A DNA stretch of 64,000 nucleotides from Nordella sp. HKS 07 (GTDB taxonomy: Bacteria; Pseudomonadota; Alphaproteobacteria; Rhizobiales; Aestuariivirgaceae): contig NZ_CP049258.1 of the NCBI RefSeq assembly GCF_011046735.1, forward strand, positions 6,032,001 through 6,096,000, given 5' to 3'. The position numbers and the translations under genes are program-made. How positions within the stretch are numbered: position 1 is the stretch's first letter; each line of letters begins with the position of its first letter. Shown piece by piece: positions 19,339 to 28,513 of this stretch. Under the pieces are notes generated by a model, which worked only from the letters and a program-made list of their open reading frames with translations, had not been told where the DNA came from and did no database searches.

Positions 19339-20490
19339 TCAAAAGTCGTCCTCGACAGCATTCCTGAATGGCGCGTGCTCGGCAAGAGCGCTCTGATCCT
19401 CCGCGACCGCCAGCCGCTCATGGTCGAGATAGTCGGCGACCGCCCGCGACAGACCCGGATGGGCAAGATAATGCAGGCTATGGGTGCTCCTGGGCACATA
19501 GCCGCGCGCCAGCTTATGCGGCCCCTGGGCTCCGGCCTCCACCCGGGCGAGCTTGCGCGCGATGGCGAAGTCGATGGCCTGGTAGTAGCAGGCCTCGAAA
19601 TGAAGATTGGCGTGATGTTCGACGGCGCCCCAATTGCGTCCGTACAAGGCATCCGACCCGATAAAATTGAGGGCGCCGGCGATGATGCGGCCGGCCCGCC
19701 TGGCGAAAACCAGAAGGATCCGGTCCGCCATGCTTTCGCCGATCAGGCTGAAGAAACGCCGTGTCAGATAAGGGCGGCCCCATTTGCGCGAACCGGTTTC
19801 CATATAGAATTCGAAGAAATGGTCCCAATGGGTCTCGGTGATGTCGCGACCGGTAACCCATTCACAAGCGATGCCGGCGGCCCCCACCGTTTCGCGCTCC
19901 TTACGGATGTTCTTGCGCTTGCGCGAAGAAAGATCGGCGAGAAAGCCCTCAAAATCGGCATAGTCCTGATTGAACCAGTGAAACTGGGTATCGGTGCGCT
20001 TGAGCCACGGGGCGGTGCCGAGATCACGCCAGTCCTCTTCCGGCAGAAAAGTGATGTGGACGGAACTCGCGCCGGCTTCGCCGGCAAGCTGTCGAAGCGC
20101 GGCAAGCAGAAGGGTCCTGAGCTCAACCGTTGGCGCCAGCAGCCGGCTGCCGGTCACCGGCGTGAAGGGCACCGCTACCTGGAGCTTGGGATAATAGCGC
20201 CCGCCAGCGCGCTGAAAGGCATCGGCCCAGGCGTGGTCGAAGACATATTCGCCCTGGCTGTGCGACTTGAGATATGCGGGCGCCACGCCGAGTATGCTCC
20301 CCGCATCGTCCTCCACAACCAGATGCCGGCCAAGCCATCCAGTCTTGCGCACAGCTGAATCCGATTTCTCAAGAGCAGAGAGAAATGCGTGAGATATGAA
20401 TGGGTTGAACGGAGTCCCTAAGGGATTGGCGCAACTGTCCCACGCCGCTGCCGGAATGCTCTCGATGCTGGATACGACTTCGATCTTCAT
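19339..20490 (-). CDS. GNAT/FemAB-like acyltransferase family protein (COG3146)
   Basis: A 383-residue protein whose start (SIESIPAAAWDSC), PFNPFISHAFLSALE, YVFDHAWADAF and YYPKLQVAVPFTPVTG match the COG3146/DUF482 family, sometimes called peptidogalycan biosynthesis proteins. They have two GNAT-like halves related to Fem aminoacyltransferases; no member's reaction is firmly known. The C-terminal half has the RRFFSLIGE and GRNWGAVEHHANLHFEACYYQ segments of the family. It has no signal peptide. It is followed by the HIT gene 12 nt downstream; upstream lies intergenic repeat copy B. Confidence 0.85.
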   Translation of the reverse strand: MKIEVVSSIESIPAAAWDSCANPLGTPFNPFISHAFLSALEKSDSAVRKTGWLGRHLVVEDDAGSILGVAPAYLKSHSQGEYVFDHAWADAFQRAGGRYYPKLQVAVPFTPVTGSRLLAPTVELRTLLLAALRQLAGEAGASSVHITFLPEEDWRDLGTAPWLKRTDTQFHWFNQDYADFEGFLADLSSRKRKNIRKERETVGAAGIACEWVTGRDITETHWDHFFEFYMETGSRKWGRPYLTRRFFSLIGESMADRILLVFARRAGRIIAGALNFIGSDALYGRNWGAVEHHANLHFEACYYQAIDFAIARKLARVEAGAQGPHKLARGYVPRSTHSLHYLAHPGLSRAVADYLDHERLAVAEDQSALAEHAPFRNAVEDDF

Positions 20491-20496
20491 GCCCGT

Positions 20497-20610
20497 CTAG
20501 ATCGCGATGGGTTTGGATTGAAGCAATCCAAACTCATGAACGCGATCGATACTCTTTATATCAGCGCAGGGTTCTTGCAAAAAACCGGTGCCCACTTTTC
20601 GCATCCGCGT
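20497..20610 (+). repeat. Palindromic intergenic repeat, copy B
   Basis: Same design and orientation as copy A at 11041-11155. GATCGCG (20500-20506) pairs with CGCGATC (20541-20547), and GTTTGGATTG (20511-20520) with CAATCCAAAC (20524-20533). The second half, with core AACCGGTGCCCACTTTT, is less symmetric than in copy A. Relative to copy A the outer stem has changed on both sides (A-T to G-C), so pairing is kept. It lies between the GDPD stop and the FemAB/GNAT-like gene start. Confidence 0.85.
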
Positions 20611-21368
20611 CAGGCCAGGAAGCCCTCGAAGGTAATCTGGTCGCTGACGCGCAGCGCCGCCGGGATGTCGGCGGCGCTGCGGATCGTCCAACAGATCACC
20701 GGATGGCCGGCTTCGCGAAAACGGGTGACGGCCGGGAGTGGCAGCTCCCGCCAGTAATAGGAGATGAAATCGGGCTCGGTCTGGCCGAGATGCGCCAGCT
20801 CACGCAGCCGCCCGCGCTCCGCCTCCGGCAGATTGTCATAGTCCTCGTGGGTGAAGCTGTCGGCCACGATGCCCCGGACGAGGTCGGGCGCCAGCCGGCG
20901 CACCTCTGCGATGACCCCGGGGTCGAAAGACATGAGACAGCACGGCCCACCATAGTTCGAGACCACAGCAACCGCGCGCCGGGCCAGCGTTTCATTGCCA
21001 TCCCAAAGGCTCTTGAGCTCGATCACCAGCGGCACGCGGCCCTGCACCTGATCGAGCAGTTCGCCCAAGGTCTGGATGCGGTCCGCGCCGGACTTGAACG
21101 CCATAGCCTGCAGTTCGGCCGCCGAATGATCGCAGACGCGGCCCTTGCCCTCCATCAACCGATCAAGCGTCTCGTCATGAAAGACGACGGCCTCGCCGTC
21201 GCCGGCCATCTGCAGGTCGCACTCGATCGCATAGTTCTGCGCGATGGCCCGGGCGAAGGCGCTCCGGGTATTTTCGATGGCCCCGTTCTTCGCGTCATGC
21301 AGCCCGCGATGCGCGATCGGCCGGGCAGTGAGCCAGTCCAATGGACGCAAAGCGGACGGCATGGGCAT
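20610..21368 (-). CDS. Glycerophosphodiester phosphodiesterase
   Basis: A 252-residue GDPD of the short cytosolic type. Motifs in order: PIAHRGLHD (catalytic His and Arg), ENTRSAF, ECDLQMAGDGEAVVFHDETLDR (metal and acid-base residues), LVIELK, and CWTIRS near the end. It should split glycerophosphodiesters into glycerol-3-phosphate and an alcohol. No signal peptide is present. It starts 3 nt after the RidA gene, in the same minus-strand run. Confidence 0.93.
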   Translation of the reverse strand: MPMPSALRPLDWLTARPIAHRGLHDAKNGAIENTRSAFARAIAQNYAIECDLQMAGDGEAVVFHDETLDRLMEGKGRVCDHSAAELQAMAFKSGADRIQTLGELLDQVQGRVPLVIELKSLWDGNETLARRAVAVVSNYGGPCCLMSFDPGVIAEVRRLAPDLVRGIVADSFTHEDYDNLPEAERGRLRELAHLGQTEPDFISYYWRELPLPAVTRFREAGHPVICWTIRSAADIPAALRVSDQITFEGFLA

Positions 21369-21371
21369 GGG

Positions 21372-21836
21372 TTACTCGACCTCGGCTATGGCCTCGACCT
21401 CGACCGCGACATTGAGGGGCAGGGAGCCGGCGCCCACCGCCGAGCGTGCATGCTTGCCCTTCTCGCCGAAGACCTCGACCATCAGGTCGGAGGCACCGTT
21501 GATGACCTTGGGCTGGTCGGCGAAGTCCGGTGTTCCGTTCACGAAGCCGACGAGCTTCACGATGCGCTTCACCTTGTCAAGATCGCCGCCGCAGGCTTCC
21601 TTGAGCTGAGCCACGATATTGATGGCGCAGAGCCGCGCCGCCTTGGCGCCGTCCTCGACGGTGAAGTCCTTGCCGATCTTGCCCTGATACTCGATCTTGC
21701 CGTCCTTCAGCGTGACCTGGCCAGCCGTGTAGACGAGATTGCCGGTACGCACCCAGCCGACATAATTGGCGACGGGCTTGGCCGGCGTCGGCAGAGTTAT
21801 CCCGAGCTCGGCGAGTTTCTTGTCGATCTGGCTCAT
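21372..21836 (-). CDS. RidA-family protein
   Basis: A 154-residue YjgF/YER057c/UK114-type protein, longer than classic RidA (about 128), with the N-terminal extension usual for the RidA subgroup near YjgH/Rid7. YTAGQVTLKDGKIEYQGKIG and KHARSAVGAGSLPLNVAVEVE carry the fold; the Arg that binds the carboxylate in deaminating RidA is seen in KHARSAVG. Role: hydrolysis of reactive enamine/imine intermediates, or a related unknown reaction. It lies 20 nt after the 2-hydroxyacid dehydrogenase gene. Confidence 0.9.
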   Translation of the reverse strand: MSQIDKKLAELGITLPTPAKPVANYVGWVRTGNLVYTAGQVTLKDGKIEYQGKIGKDFTVEDGAKAARLCAINIVAQLKEACGGDLDKVKRIVKLVGFVNGTPDFADQPKVINGASDLMVEVFGEKGKHARSAVGAGSLPLNVAVEVEAIAEVE

Positions 21837-21856
21837 TGCAAAGTCTCCGTTGTTGG

Positions 21857-22828
21857 TCAGGTCAGAAGATCGCCGGGTTTGCGCCCGGCGAAGAAGGCAT
21901 CGAGATTATCGACGGCGCGCATGCCCATAGCAATGCGGGTATCGCGCGTGGCGCTGCCGAGATGAGGCAGGAGGAACACATTGTCGAGGCCCCGGTAGCG
22001 GGGATCGATCCGGGGCTCGTTGCGGAACACGTCGAGTCCGGCGGCGGCGAGCTTGCCGGAGTTGAGGGCTGCGATCAACGCGTCGTCGTCGACGATGTCG
22101 CCGCGCGCCGTATTGACGATGATGGCACCGTCCGGAAGTCCGGCGATCACCCCGTCATTGACGAGGCCACGCGTCTCGGGCGTCGAGGCGCAGTTGATCG
22201 AGAGGAAATCGCAGAAAGGCAGCATGTCGTCGAGCTTCTTATGATAGCGCGCGCCATGAGCGAGCTCGGCCGCGACCGGGCGCCGGTTGTAATAGTGCAG
22301 CTCCATGTCGAAGCCTTTCGCCCGCTTGGCGACCGCCTGGCCGATGCGGCCCATGCCCAGTATGCCGAGGCGACGGCCGGTGACATCGAAGCCCAGAGGC
22401 GCCGTCGGCGACCAGGAGGTCCAGCGGTCGTCCCGCACCATGCGTTCGCCCCAAGAGGCGCCGCGCGCCGCCCCCAGAATCAGCAGGAGGGCGATATCCG
22501 CCGTGGCGTCAGTCAAAACGTCAGGGGTATTGGTAACGGCAATGTTCCTTAACCGTGCTGCCGCAATATCGACATGCTCGTGGCCCACCGAAAATGTCGC
22601 GACGATTTTGATCGAGGGCGGTAATCTGGCGATAATGCCGGTGGCGAAGGATTTATCCATCGGGGTGATCAGGAGGGCGTCCTTGTCCGCGGCGCCTGCG
22701 AGGATATCCGCTTCGCTCATCGGCTGGTCGTCGGCGTTGAACTGGGCTTGGTAAGCCTTGGCCAGGCGGGCTTCGACCGCTTTGGGCAGGCGGCGGGTGA
22801 CGAGAAGGCGCGGTAAGGCGGAGGCCAT
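21857..22828 (-). CDS. D-2-hydroxyacid dehydrogenase (glyoxylate/hydroxypyruvate reductase type)
   Basis: A 323-residue NAD(P)-dependent dehydrogenase. The Rossmann motif GILGMGRIGQAVAKRAKGFD and the NRRP segment after strand 2 suggest NADPH preference. The catalytic Arg is in NTARGDIVDD, the Glu in FRNEPRID, and the His in LLPHLGSATRD. It reduces a 2-oxoacid such as glyoxylate or hydroxypyruvate, or oxidises the D-hydroxyacid. It is the first gene of the minus-strand run and is divergent from eipB with 51 bp between starts. Confidence 0.92.
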   Translation of the reverse strand: MASALPRLLVTRRLPKAVEARLAKAYQAQFNADDQPMSEADILAGAADKDALLITPMDKSFATGIIARLPPSIKIVATFSVGHEHVDIAAARLRNIAVTNTPDVLTDATADIALLLILGAARGASWGERMVRDDRWTSWSPTAPLGFDVTGRRLGILGMGRIGQAVAKRAKGFDMELHYYNRRPVAAELAHGARYHKKLDDMLPFCDFLSINCASTPETRGLVNDGVIAGLPDGAIIVNTARGDIVDDDALIAALNSGKLAAAGLDVFRNEPRIDPRYRGLDNVFLLPHLGSATRDTRIAMGMRAVDNLDAFFAGRKPGDLLT

Positions 22829-22879
22829 TGTTGTGTTCTACCGTTTGGCTTATTGAGGGCGGGAGCCCAGAGGATTCAT

Positions 22880-23722
22880 ATGACCGGGACTAGAAAACAT
22901 CAGATCAAACGCGGCGCAAGCCTTCTCTTAGGTGTCGCTGCCCTTGCGGCATTAGGCAGCAATGCGTGGGCCGGGGTGAATATCCGGGCGCATCGCGCCG
23001 TCTATGACCTGAAACTGGAGCGATCCTCGGAAGGATCGAATATTTCGGGCGCCGACGGACGCATGGTGATGGAACTCACCGGTTCTGCCTGCGACGGCTG
23101 GTCGACCAGCTTCCGCCGTGTCATGGAGCTGAGGCCCAGCGAAGGCGAGACCCAGCTCTTCGACAACCAGGTCGCCTCCTGGGAATCGGGCGACGGCTCT
23201 TCGCTCCAGATCAATGACAAGCAGTTCATCAACAACCGTCTCGACACCGAGACCAGGCTCAAGGCCGACATCGATGCCGGCAAGGGCGGGCGTGGCGAAA
23301 TCAGTGAGCCTAAACCGGAGGAGTTTGATCTTCCCGCCGGCGTCCTTTTCCCAATGGCGCATCAGAAGCGGCTGATGGAAGCGGCCGAGCGCGGCGAAAC
23401 CCGCGACGTCAGCATCCTATATGACGGGGCTTCCGGTTCGAAGGCCTACAAGGTGATCTCCTTCATCGGCAAGCCCAAGGAACCGGGTACCGATGCCAAC
23501 ACCGACAAGGCGCTGAAGGACATGCGGTCCTGGCCGCTCTCCATCACCTTCTACGAATACGACAAGGACACCAAGACGAGCGAGGAACTGCCGGACTATC
23601 AGATCAGTTTCCCGTTATATGAGAACGGTGTCGCCGGCAGACTCTCCATCGACTATGGCCAATATGTCATCTCCGGCAATCTGACGTCGCTCGAGATGCT
23701 CACCCAGCAGAAATGCGAGTGA
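22880..23722 (+). CDS. eipB: Cell envelope integrity protein EipB (DUF1849)
   Basis: A 280-residue periplasmic protein with a signal peptide (about 1-33, cleaved after SNAWA). The mature start NIRAHRAVYDLKLERS and the segments SACDGWSTSFRR and EEFDLPAGVLFPM belong to the DUF1849 family. EipB of Brucella forms a beta-spiral with a conserved disulfide and is needed for envelope integrity. The Cys of SACDGW and the C-terminal QKCE could form that disulfide. ATG 22880 is preferred because an AGAGGA site precedes it. Confidence 0.9.
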   Translation: MTGTRKHQIKRGASLLLGVAALAALGSNAWAGVNIRAHRAVYDLKLERSSEGSNISGADGRMVMELTGSACDGWSTSFRRVMELRPSEGETQLFDNQVASWESGDGSSLQINDKQFINNRLDTETRLKADIDAGKGGRGEISEPKPEEFDLPAGVLFPMAHQKRLMEAAERGETRDVSILYDGASGSKAYKVISFIGKPKEPGTDANTDKALKDMRSWPLSITFYEYDKDTKTSEELPDYQISFPLYENGVAGRLSIDYGQYVISGNLTSLEMLTQQKCE

Positions 23723-23733
23723 CCGATCTAATG

Positions 23734-23832
23734 GTCGTCCCGACGAAAGTCGGGATTCATTAGGCCTTTCCAATCAGGCAGCACTACCCAGGTTTCGCTT
23801 ATTGAATAGGCCCCGGCTTGCGCCGTGGTGAC
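23734..23832. repeat. REP-like bipartite palindromic element over the dinB 3' end
   Basis: CCCGAC-GAAA-GTCGGG forms a hairpin at 23739-23754, and CGGC-TTGC-GCCG another at 23814-23825. The flanking GTCGTCC and GGTGACG complete the common bacterial REP pattern. The element lies between eipB and dinB, which converge, and its second half is inside the dinB reading frame. Confidence 0.6.
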
Positions 23833-25127
23833 GCTTTCGGCGTTTCGTTCAACTCCGCATCGAATACAAGGCCGCGGTCGATGGCGTCCTTGCCGAATTT
23901 CTCCCGTAGCCGGTCGATTGCCTGCTCGGCCTTGGCGCGGGTCGCGGCACGCTGATCGAGTGTCGCTTCGGCCTGGTCGGGGTCGATCTCGACCAGATGC
24001 GATATGCCGACCCCCAGCAGGCGGTAAGCGGTGCCGGTCGCTTCGCGCTTCAGCAGCGGCTGCGCCGCCGTGAATATCCGGTCGGCCAGCAATGTCGGAT
24101 CCTGGAACGACGCGTTACGGGTACGGATTCTGAAATCGGCCGTCTTGAGCTTGAGCGTGATCGTATGGCCGGCGAGCCTGTCCTTCTTGGCGCGCCGCGA
24201 CACCCGGTCACTCATCCGCCAGAGGATGCGCTCCAGCGCCCTGTAGTCGCTGATATCCTCATCGAAGGTCGTCTCGGCGCTGATGCTCTTGGTCTCGTCC
24301 TCGGTCGACACGGAGCGCGTGTCCTCGCCACGCGAAAGATGATAGAGCCGCGCCCCCAGCGTTCCATAGCGCCGCATCAGATCGCTTTTTTCGCGCGTCT
24401 GGAGCTGCGCAATCATGGTGATCCCATCCTTGGCGAGTTGCGCTTGCATGGCCTTGCCGACGCCCCAGATCGCGCCGACGGGACGCGCCGCGAGAAAGGC
24501 CAGCGTCTCTGCCTTGCCGATGACCGAGAAGCCCCGGGGCTTGTCGAGATCGGAAGCCATCTTGGCCAGGAACTTGTTGTGCGACAGACCGATCGACACG
24601 GTGATGCCGATCTCCTTCTCGATCCGCAGCGCCAGATGCGCGAGCGAATGGGCGGCGCTGCGGCCATGCAGGCGTTCAGTGCCTTTCAGGTCCAGAAACG
24701 CCTCATCAATCGACAGCGGCTGGACGAGCGGCGTCAGATCGAGCATCAGGGCGCGCACCTGCTGGCCGACGGCTGCATATTTCGCCATATCGGGACTGAT
24801 GACCACCGCTTCCGGGCAGAGCTTGCGGGCCGTGAACATCGGCATGGCGGAGCGCACGCCGTGGATGCGCGCGATGTAGCAGGCGGTCGACACGACGCCA
24901 CGATGCTGGCCGCCGACGATCACCGGCTTGTCAAGCAAGCTCGGATTGTCGCGCTTCTCGATCGCCGCATAGAAGGCGTCGCAGTCAAGATGCGCGGTGG
25001 TGAGGGCATGCAACTCGGGGTGACGCGCGAGCCTTGGCGAGCGGCAGGATGCGCAGCGGCGGTCGCCATCGCCCGCCGGCTTGAAGCAATCCCGGCAAAA
25101 GGCCGCTGCACCCTGGTCCTGTCCCAT
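23799..25127 (-). CDS. dinB: DNA polymerase IV with N-terminal zinc-finger-like segment
   Basis: A 442-residue Y-family translesion polymerase. After a Cys-x2-Cys...Cys-x2-Cys segment (residues 11-29, CRDC and CASC) the catalytic core begins with HLDCDAFYAAIE, then SIDEAFLDLKG with the active acidic pair, and SIGLSHNKFLAKMASDLDKP. The little-finger domain follows (about 270-395). The C-terminus has no clear beta-clamp motif. The last residues, SPRRKPGPIQ, are encoded by a REP-like element, so the ancestral stop was probably upstream. Role: error-prone bypass of DNA damage. Confidence 0.93.
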   Translation of the reverse strand: MGQDQGAAAFCRDCFKPAGDGDRRCASCRSPRLARHPELHALTTAHLDCDAFYAAIEKRDNPSLLDKPVIVGGQHRGVVSTACYIARIHGVRSAMPMFTARKLCPEAVVISPDMAKYAAVGQQVRALMLDLTPLVQPLSIDEAFLDLKGTERLHGRSAAHSLAHLALRIEKEIGITVSIGLSHNKFLAKMASDLDKPRGFSVIGKAETLAFLAARPVGAIWGVGKAMQAQLAKDGITMIAQLQTREKSDLMRRYGTLGARLYHLSRGEDTRSVSTEDETKSISAETTFDEDISDYRALERILWRMSDRVSRRAKKDRLAGHTITLKLKTADFRIRTRNASFQDPTLLADRIFTAAQPLLKREATGTAYRLLGVGISHLVEIDPDQAEATLDQRAATRAKAEQAIDRLREKFGKDAIDRGLVFDAELNETPKASPRRKPGPIQ

Positions 25128-25216
25128 GCCGGCATTCTATCCGTCATCATCGCGTTGCGCAGCCGCCTTAAATGGAGTTGACTGGGGCGGGTACGGTCAC
25201 GCAGTGAGGGGGAAAC

Positions 25217-25867
25217 ATGTACAAACTCTACAATGTGAAGAGATGGGGTTCGCTCTCGGCCCATCTGGTGCTCGAAGAGCTTGGCGTTCCCTATCAGAAT
25301 ATCTGGCTGACGCCGGAGCAGGTGAGGGCGCGGGAATTCCGTGAGATCAGTCCCTTGGGACTCATTCCGGCACTGGGACTACCCGATGGGCGGGCCATAA
25401 CCGAATCGGCCGCCATCGTCGCCTTCCTCACCGACGCGCATCCCGAAGCGGGGCTGGCGCCGCCGATCGGCAGCAACGATCACGCGGTCTATCTGTCGAG
25501 CCTCGTCTTGATGGCCACCAATATCTATCCCGCTATCGAGCTCGCTTTCGACGCCAGGGCGCTCGCCGACAGCGAGGAGCAGATCGCCGTCATCCGCCGC
25601 AAATCGGTTCAGAGGAGCCTGGACCTGTTCGGGATCATCGAGGCGCGGCTTGCGGAAGATGGACCATTCGTGACGGGCGACAGCTACTCGGCCGCCGATA
25701 TCTATCTGTTCATGCTAACGATCTGGGGCCATCCCTCAGAACAGGCTGTGCTCAACCGCTATCCCCATATCGCCTCGGTGGTGGCGCATGTGCGGGCACG
25801 GCCGCGTCTCAAGGCCGCGCTCGAAGCCCATGGCGCGCTCGAGGCCCGCATCGCCGAGGCGGCTTAA
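25217..25867 (+). CDS. Glutathione S-transferase family protein
   Basis: A 216-residue GST with the thioredoxin-fold N-terminal domain (YNVKRWGSLSAHLVLEELG, FREISPLGLIPALGLPDG with the cis-Pro, ITESAAIVAFL) and a helical C-terminal domain with GDSYSAADIYLFMLTIW. Ser12 in the WGSLSAH loop is the likely thiol-activating residue, as in theta/beta-like GSTs. It probably conjugates or reduces electrophiles with glutathione. It is divergent from dinB. Confidence 0.9.
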   Translation: MYKLYNVKRWGSLSAHLVLEELGVPYQNIWLTPEQVRAREFREISPLGLIPALGLPDGRAITESAAIVAFLTDAHPEAGLAPPIGSNDHAVYLSSLVLMATNIYPAIELAFDARALADSEEQIAVIRRKSVQRSLDLFGIIEARLAEDGPFVTGDSYSAADIYLFMLTIWGHPSEQAVLNRYPHIASVVAHVRARPRLKAALEAHGALEARIAEAA

Positions 25868-25882
25868 GCGCTGAAGTGATCG

Positions 25883-26161
25883 TTATCTGGCGCGGGAAAG
25901 CGCTTCGGCCGCCAGCGCCGGAAGGCGGGGATCGAGTTCCTGCTCGGCCGTGAAGGTGAGGAGCAGCGATTCGTCCTGGAGCAGGTGGTTGAGGAGCCCG
26001 GCGAGGAATTGCGGGTTCTGGGCTGCTGCCCTGATATCGCCGAGCTCGATCCCCGACAAAGCCAGAAAGCGGCTGAACCGCTCCGGCTCATTGGCCAGAA
26101 AACCTAATGCTTTCAGGGCGATGAGCTCGGCTTCTCCAGCATTTATTGCAGGCGCTCGCAT
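25883..26161 (-). CDS. DUF3572 family protein
   Basis: A 92-residue helical protein with ALKALGFLANEPERFSRFLALSGIE and FLAGLLNHLLQDE, diagnostic of DUF3572, a small alphaproteobacterial family of unknown function. It commonly sits beside divK-pleD, as here, where it is divergent from divK with 232 bp between the starts. No signal peptide or metal motif is present. Its promoter region contains a CtrA-like box. Confidence 0.88.
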   Translation of the reverse strand: MRAPAINAGEAELIALKALGFLANEPERFSRFLALSGIELGDIRAAAQNPQFLAGLLNHLLQDESLLLTFTAEQELDPRLPALAAEALSRAR

Positions 26162-26178
26162 GATGGAGATTTTCCGCT

Positions 26179-26234
26179 TTAATCAATGGTTTACCACGTT
26201 GCCGAGTGGCATAGTGGTTAAACTGTTAGTTACC
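26179..26234 (+). promoter_or_regulatory. Two CtrA-like boxes between DUF3572 and divK
   Basis: TTAA (26179-26182), 7 bp, TTTACC (26190-26195) differs from the CtrA consensus TTAA-N7-TTAACC at one base. TTAA (26218-26221), 7 bp, GTTACC is a weaker second site, 39 bp downstream. The first lies 18 bp before the DUF3572 start and 211 bp before divK. Regulation by CtrA is inference. Confidence 0.4.
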
Positions 26235-26393
26235 CAGTTCGGTGACAATTCCCTATAGAAGAAACGGCAATAATTCTCAAAACGAAACAGGCTAATCGGG
26301 GTGAGTGTGGAGATTCCCGACAGGACCACAGTACGCCCTGACCGGGTGTGAGCCGTGCTAGAGATACCGAGAGAACGAGTGGGGACCGAGCAG

Positions 26394-26789
26394 ATGCTCG
26401 CAACAAATCCAGCGCAGGCCAAAACCGTGCTGATCGTCGAGGATAACGAGCTCAATATGAAGCTCTTCAACGATCTGCTCGAAGCGCACGGCTATCGCGT
26501 CCTGCAAACGCGCGACGGCCTTTCGGCGCTCGAGATCGCCCGCCAGCACATGCCCGATCTCATCATCATGGACATTCAGCTGCCGGAAGTCTCCGGCATC
26601 GAGGTCACCAAATGGCTGAAGGAAGACGACGAGTTGCGCAAAATTCCGGTTATTGCGGTAACCGCCTTCGCCATGAAGGGAGATGAGGAAAAGATCCGCG
26701 AAGGCGGCTGTGAGGCCTATATCTCCAAGCCCATCTCCGTTATGAGCTTCCTCAAAACCGTGGACAGTTTCCTCAAGGGACCGCAATGA
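26394..26789 (+). CDS. divK: Single-domain response regulator DivK
   Basis: A 131-residue receiver-only protein that controls asymmetric division and CtrA activity in alphaproteobacteria through DivJ, PleC and DivL-CckA. The phosphoacceptor is Asp60 in IIMDIQLPE, the acidic pocket is Glu16-Asp17, the switch Thr is in IAVTAFAM and the Lys in YISKPISV. The ATG at 26394 has a GGGGA site 8-13 nt upstream; an in-frame upstream GTG is unlikely. It overlaps pleD by 4 nt (ATGA). Confidence 0.96.
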   Translation: MLATNPAQAKTVLIVEDNELNMKLFNDLLEAHGYRVLQTRDGLSALEIARQHMPDLIIMDIQLPEVSGIEVTKWLKEDDELRKIPVIAVTAFAMKGDEEKIREGGCEAYISKPISVMSFLKTVDSFLKGPQ

Positions 26790-28153
26790 CTGCCAGGGTC
26801 CTGGTCGTCGACGATATTCTTGCCAATGTGCGCCTGCTGGAGGCCAAGCTTTCGGCTGAGTATTTCGACGTCGTGACCGCCATGAACGGCGCCGACGCGC
26901 TCGATTCCGTGCAGCGGACCAAACCGGATATCGTGCTGCTCGACGTGATGATGCCCGGCATCGACGGCATCGAAGTGTGCCGGCAGATCAAGGGCGATGC
27001 GCAGACGCACCACATACCGGTGGTCATGGTCACCGCCCTCGACCAGCCGGAAGACCGGGTGAAGGGGCTCGAGGCTGGAGCCGACGATTTCCTGACCAAG
27101 CCGGTGAACGACCTGGCGCTGTTCTGCCGGGTAAAGAGCCTTGTCAGGCTCAAGATGCTCACCGACGAATTGCGCGCGCGCTCGCCCAATGGCGGGACCG
27201 TCAAGATGCTCGGCGGCGGCGACAGCATCGACTCCTCAAGGCCCGGCAGGATCCTGGTCATCGACAATCGCGCCAATACCGCCGAGCGCACCCGCCAGGC
27301 CCTCGTACCGCATCACGAAGTGACGGTGATCGACGATCCCCTGACCGCCGTCATGCACGCGGCGGAGTCACGCTACGAATTGATCATCATCAATCTCGAC
27401 ATGGACAGCGTCGATGGCCTGCGCTTGTGCTCGCAGCTCAAATCGCTTGAGCGGACACGCCAGACGCCGATCCTTATCGTCGTGGCGCCTGACGATCATC
27501 AACGCCTGCTGCGCGCCCTCGACATGGGTGTGAACGACTATCTGATCCGCCCCATCGACAGGCAGGAACTCCTGGCGCGCGCCAATACGCAGATCCGACG
27601 ATGCCGCTACACTGATCAGCTGCGCTCGCATGTGCAGGCGACGATGGAAATGGCCGTCACCGATCCACTGACCGGCCTCTATAACCGCCGCTATATGGAG
27701 AACCAGACCACAGCGCTCGTCGAGCATGCGATCAATCGCGGCAAGGCGCTGTCGATCCTGGCGCTCGACGTCGATCACTTCAAGGCGGTGAACGACGAAC
27801 ACGGCCATCAGGCGGGCGACCGCGTTCTGCAGGAGATCGCCTCGCGCCTCAAGCAGTCGATCCGCAACATCGACATGGTCTGTCGCATCGGCGGTGAGGA
27901 ATTCGTGATCGTGCTGCCCAATACCAGTGTCGATGTGGCCGCCAAGATCGCCGACCGCATGCGCCGCAGCGTCTCGGGCACCCCCTTCAATGTCGGCGCG
28001 CGCAACGGCCCCCTGACGGTGACCGTTTCGATCGGTGTCGCGGCCGTCGAAAGCACGTCGGACACGATGGACATCATCATCAAGCGCGCCGACGAGGCGC
28101 TCTACAGCGCCAAGCGCGCCGGCCGCAACCGGGTCAATTCGACCGCCGCCTGA
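26786..28153 (+). CDS. pleD: Diguanylate cyclase response regulator PleD
   Basis: A 455-residue protein with two receiver domains and a GGDEF domain that makes cyclic di-GMP from GTP. Receiver 1 has Asp53 (LLDVMMPG) as phosphoacceptor. In receiver 2 the matching residue is Asn203 (IINLDMDS), so it should serve as a dimerisation adaptor, as known for Caulobacter PleD. The active site is GGEEF (369-373), with a product-inhibition site RNID (360-363) five residues before it. It couples cell-cycle signals from divK to the motile-to-sessile switch. Confidence 0.96.
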   Translation: MTARVLVVDDILANVRLLEAKLSAEYFDVVTAMNGADALDSVQRTKPDIVLLDVMMPGIDGIEVCRQIKGDAQTHHIPVVMVTALDQPEDRVKGLEAGADDFLTKPVNDLALFCRVKSLVRLKMLTDELRARSPNGGTVKMLGGGDSIDSSRPGRILVIDNRANTAERTRQALVPHHEVTVIDDPLTAVMHAAESRYELIIINLDMDSVDGLRLCSQLKSLERTRQTPILIVVAPDDHQRLLRALDMGVNDYLIRPIDRQELLARANTQIRRCRYTDQLRSHVQATMEMAVTDPLTGLYNRRYMENQTTALVEHAINRGKALSILALDVDHFKAVNDEHGHQAGDRVLQEIASRLKQSIRNIDMVCRIGGEEFVIVLPNTSVDVAAKIADRMRRSVSGTPFNVGARNGPLTVTVSIGVAAVESTSDTMDIIIKRADEALYSAKRAGRNRVNSTAA

Positions 28154-28513
28154 CTCACTCACATCAACTTAAAGCTTGAACTGAAAGCTCGGCGCGACAA
28201 GGCGCTGTCATCTACTTGATCTCCTGTGGCGCCAAGCTCGGGTCGGTGTAGATTCGTTCAGGATTATATTGCTACGCCGAAACATTATGGCGGAGAAATC
28301 TGTGCAGGAATGAAGGGATAGTAATGGACGCCCAACATTCGCCCGAATGTCCATAGACCAACGGCCTATTGAATCGTCGAGCGCGATTACGCAAATCAGC
28401 GGCAAGGATTTCCGTAGAGCCTGTTAACGAAATTGCGGTTTTGCACAAACTGCAACCGTGCTAGGCTCGGATTCCCTTGGCTGTGACCGAAAAAGAAGGG
28501 GACAAGATTTCAT
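28154..28513 (+). promoter_or_regulatory. 360-bp hfq upstream region
   Basis: No reading frame is convincing here. The last 75 bp should hold the hfq promoter: a weak candidate is TTTTGC (28439-28444) with TAGGCT (28462-28467), 17 bp apart. AAGGGGA before hfq is its ribosome site. The rest of the stretch could hold a small RNA, but I see no clear hairpin plus T-run. Confidence 0.4.

Noticed and set aside
26205-26275. tRNA-like string with a D-arm-like GAGTGGCATAGTGGTTAA and a T-arm-like GTTCGGTGACAATTCC
   Set aside because: No acceptor stem or anticodon stem can be paired around it, so it is not a tRNA. The same bases are better read as a divK upstream region.
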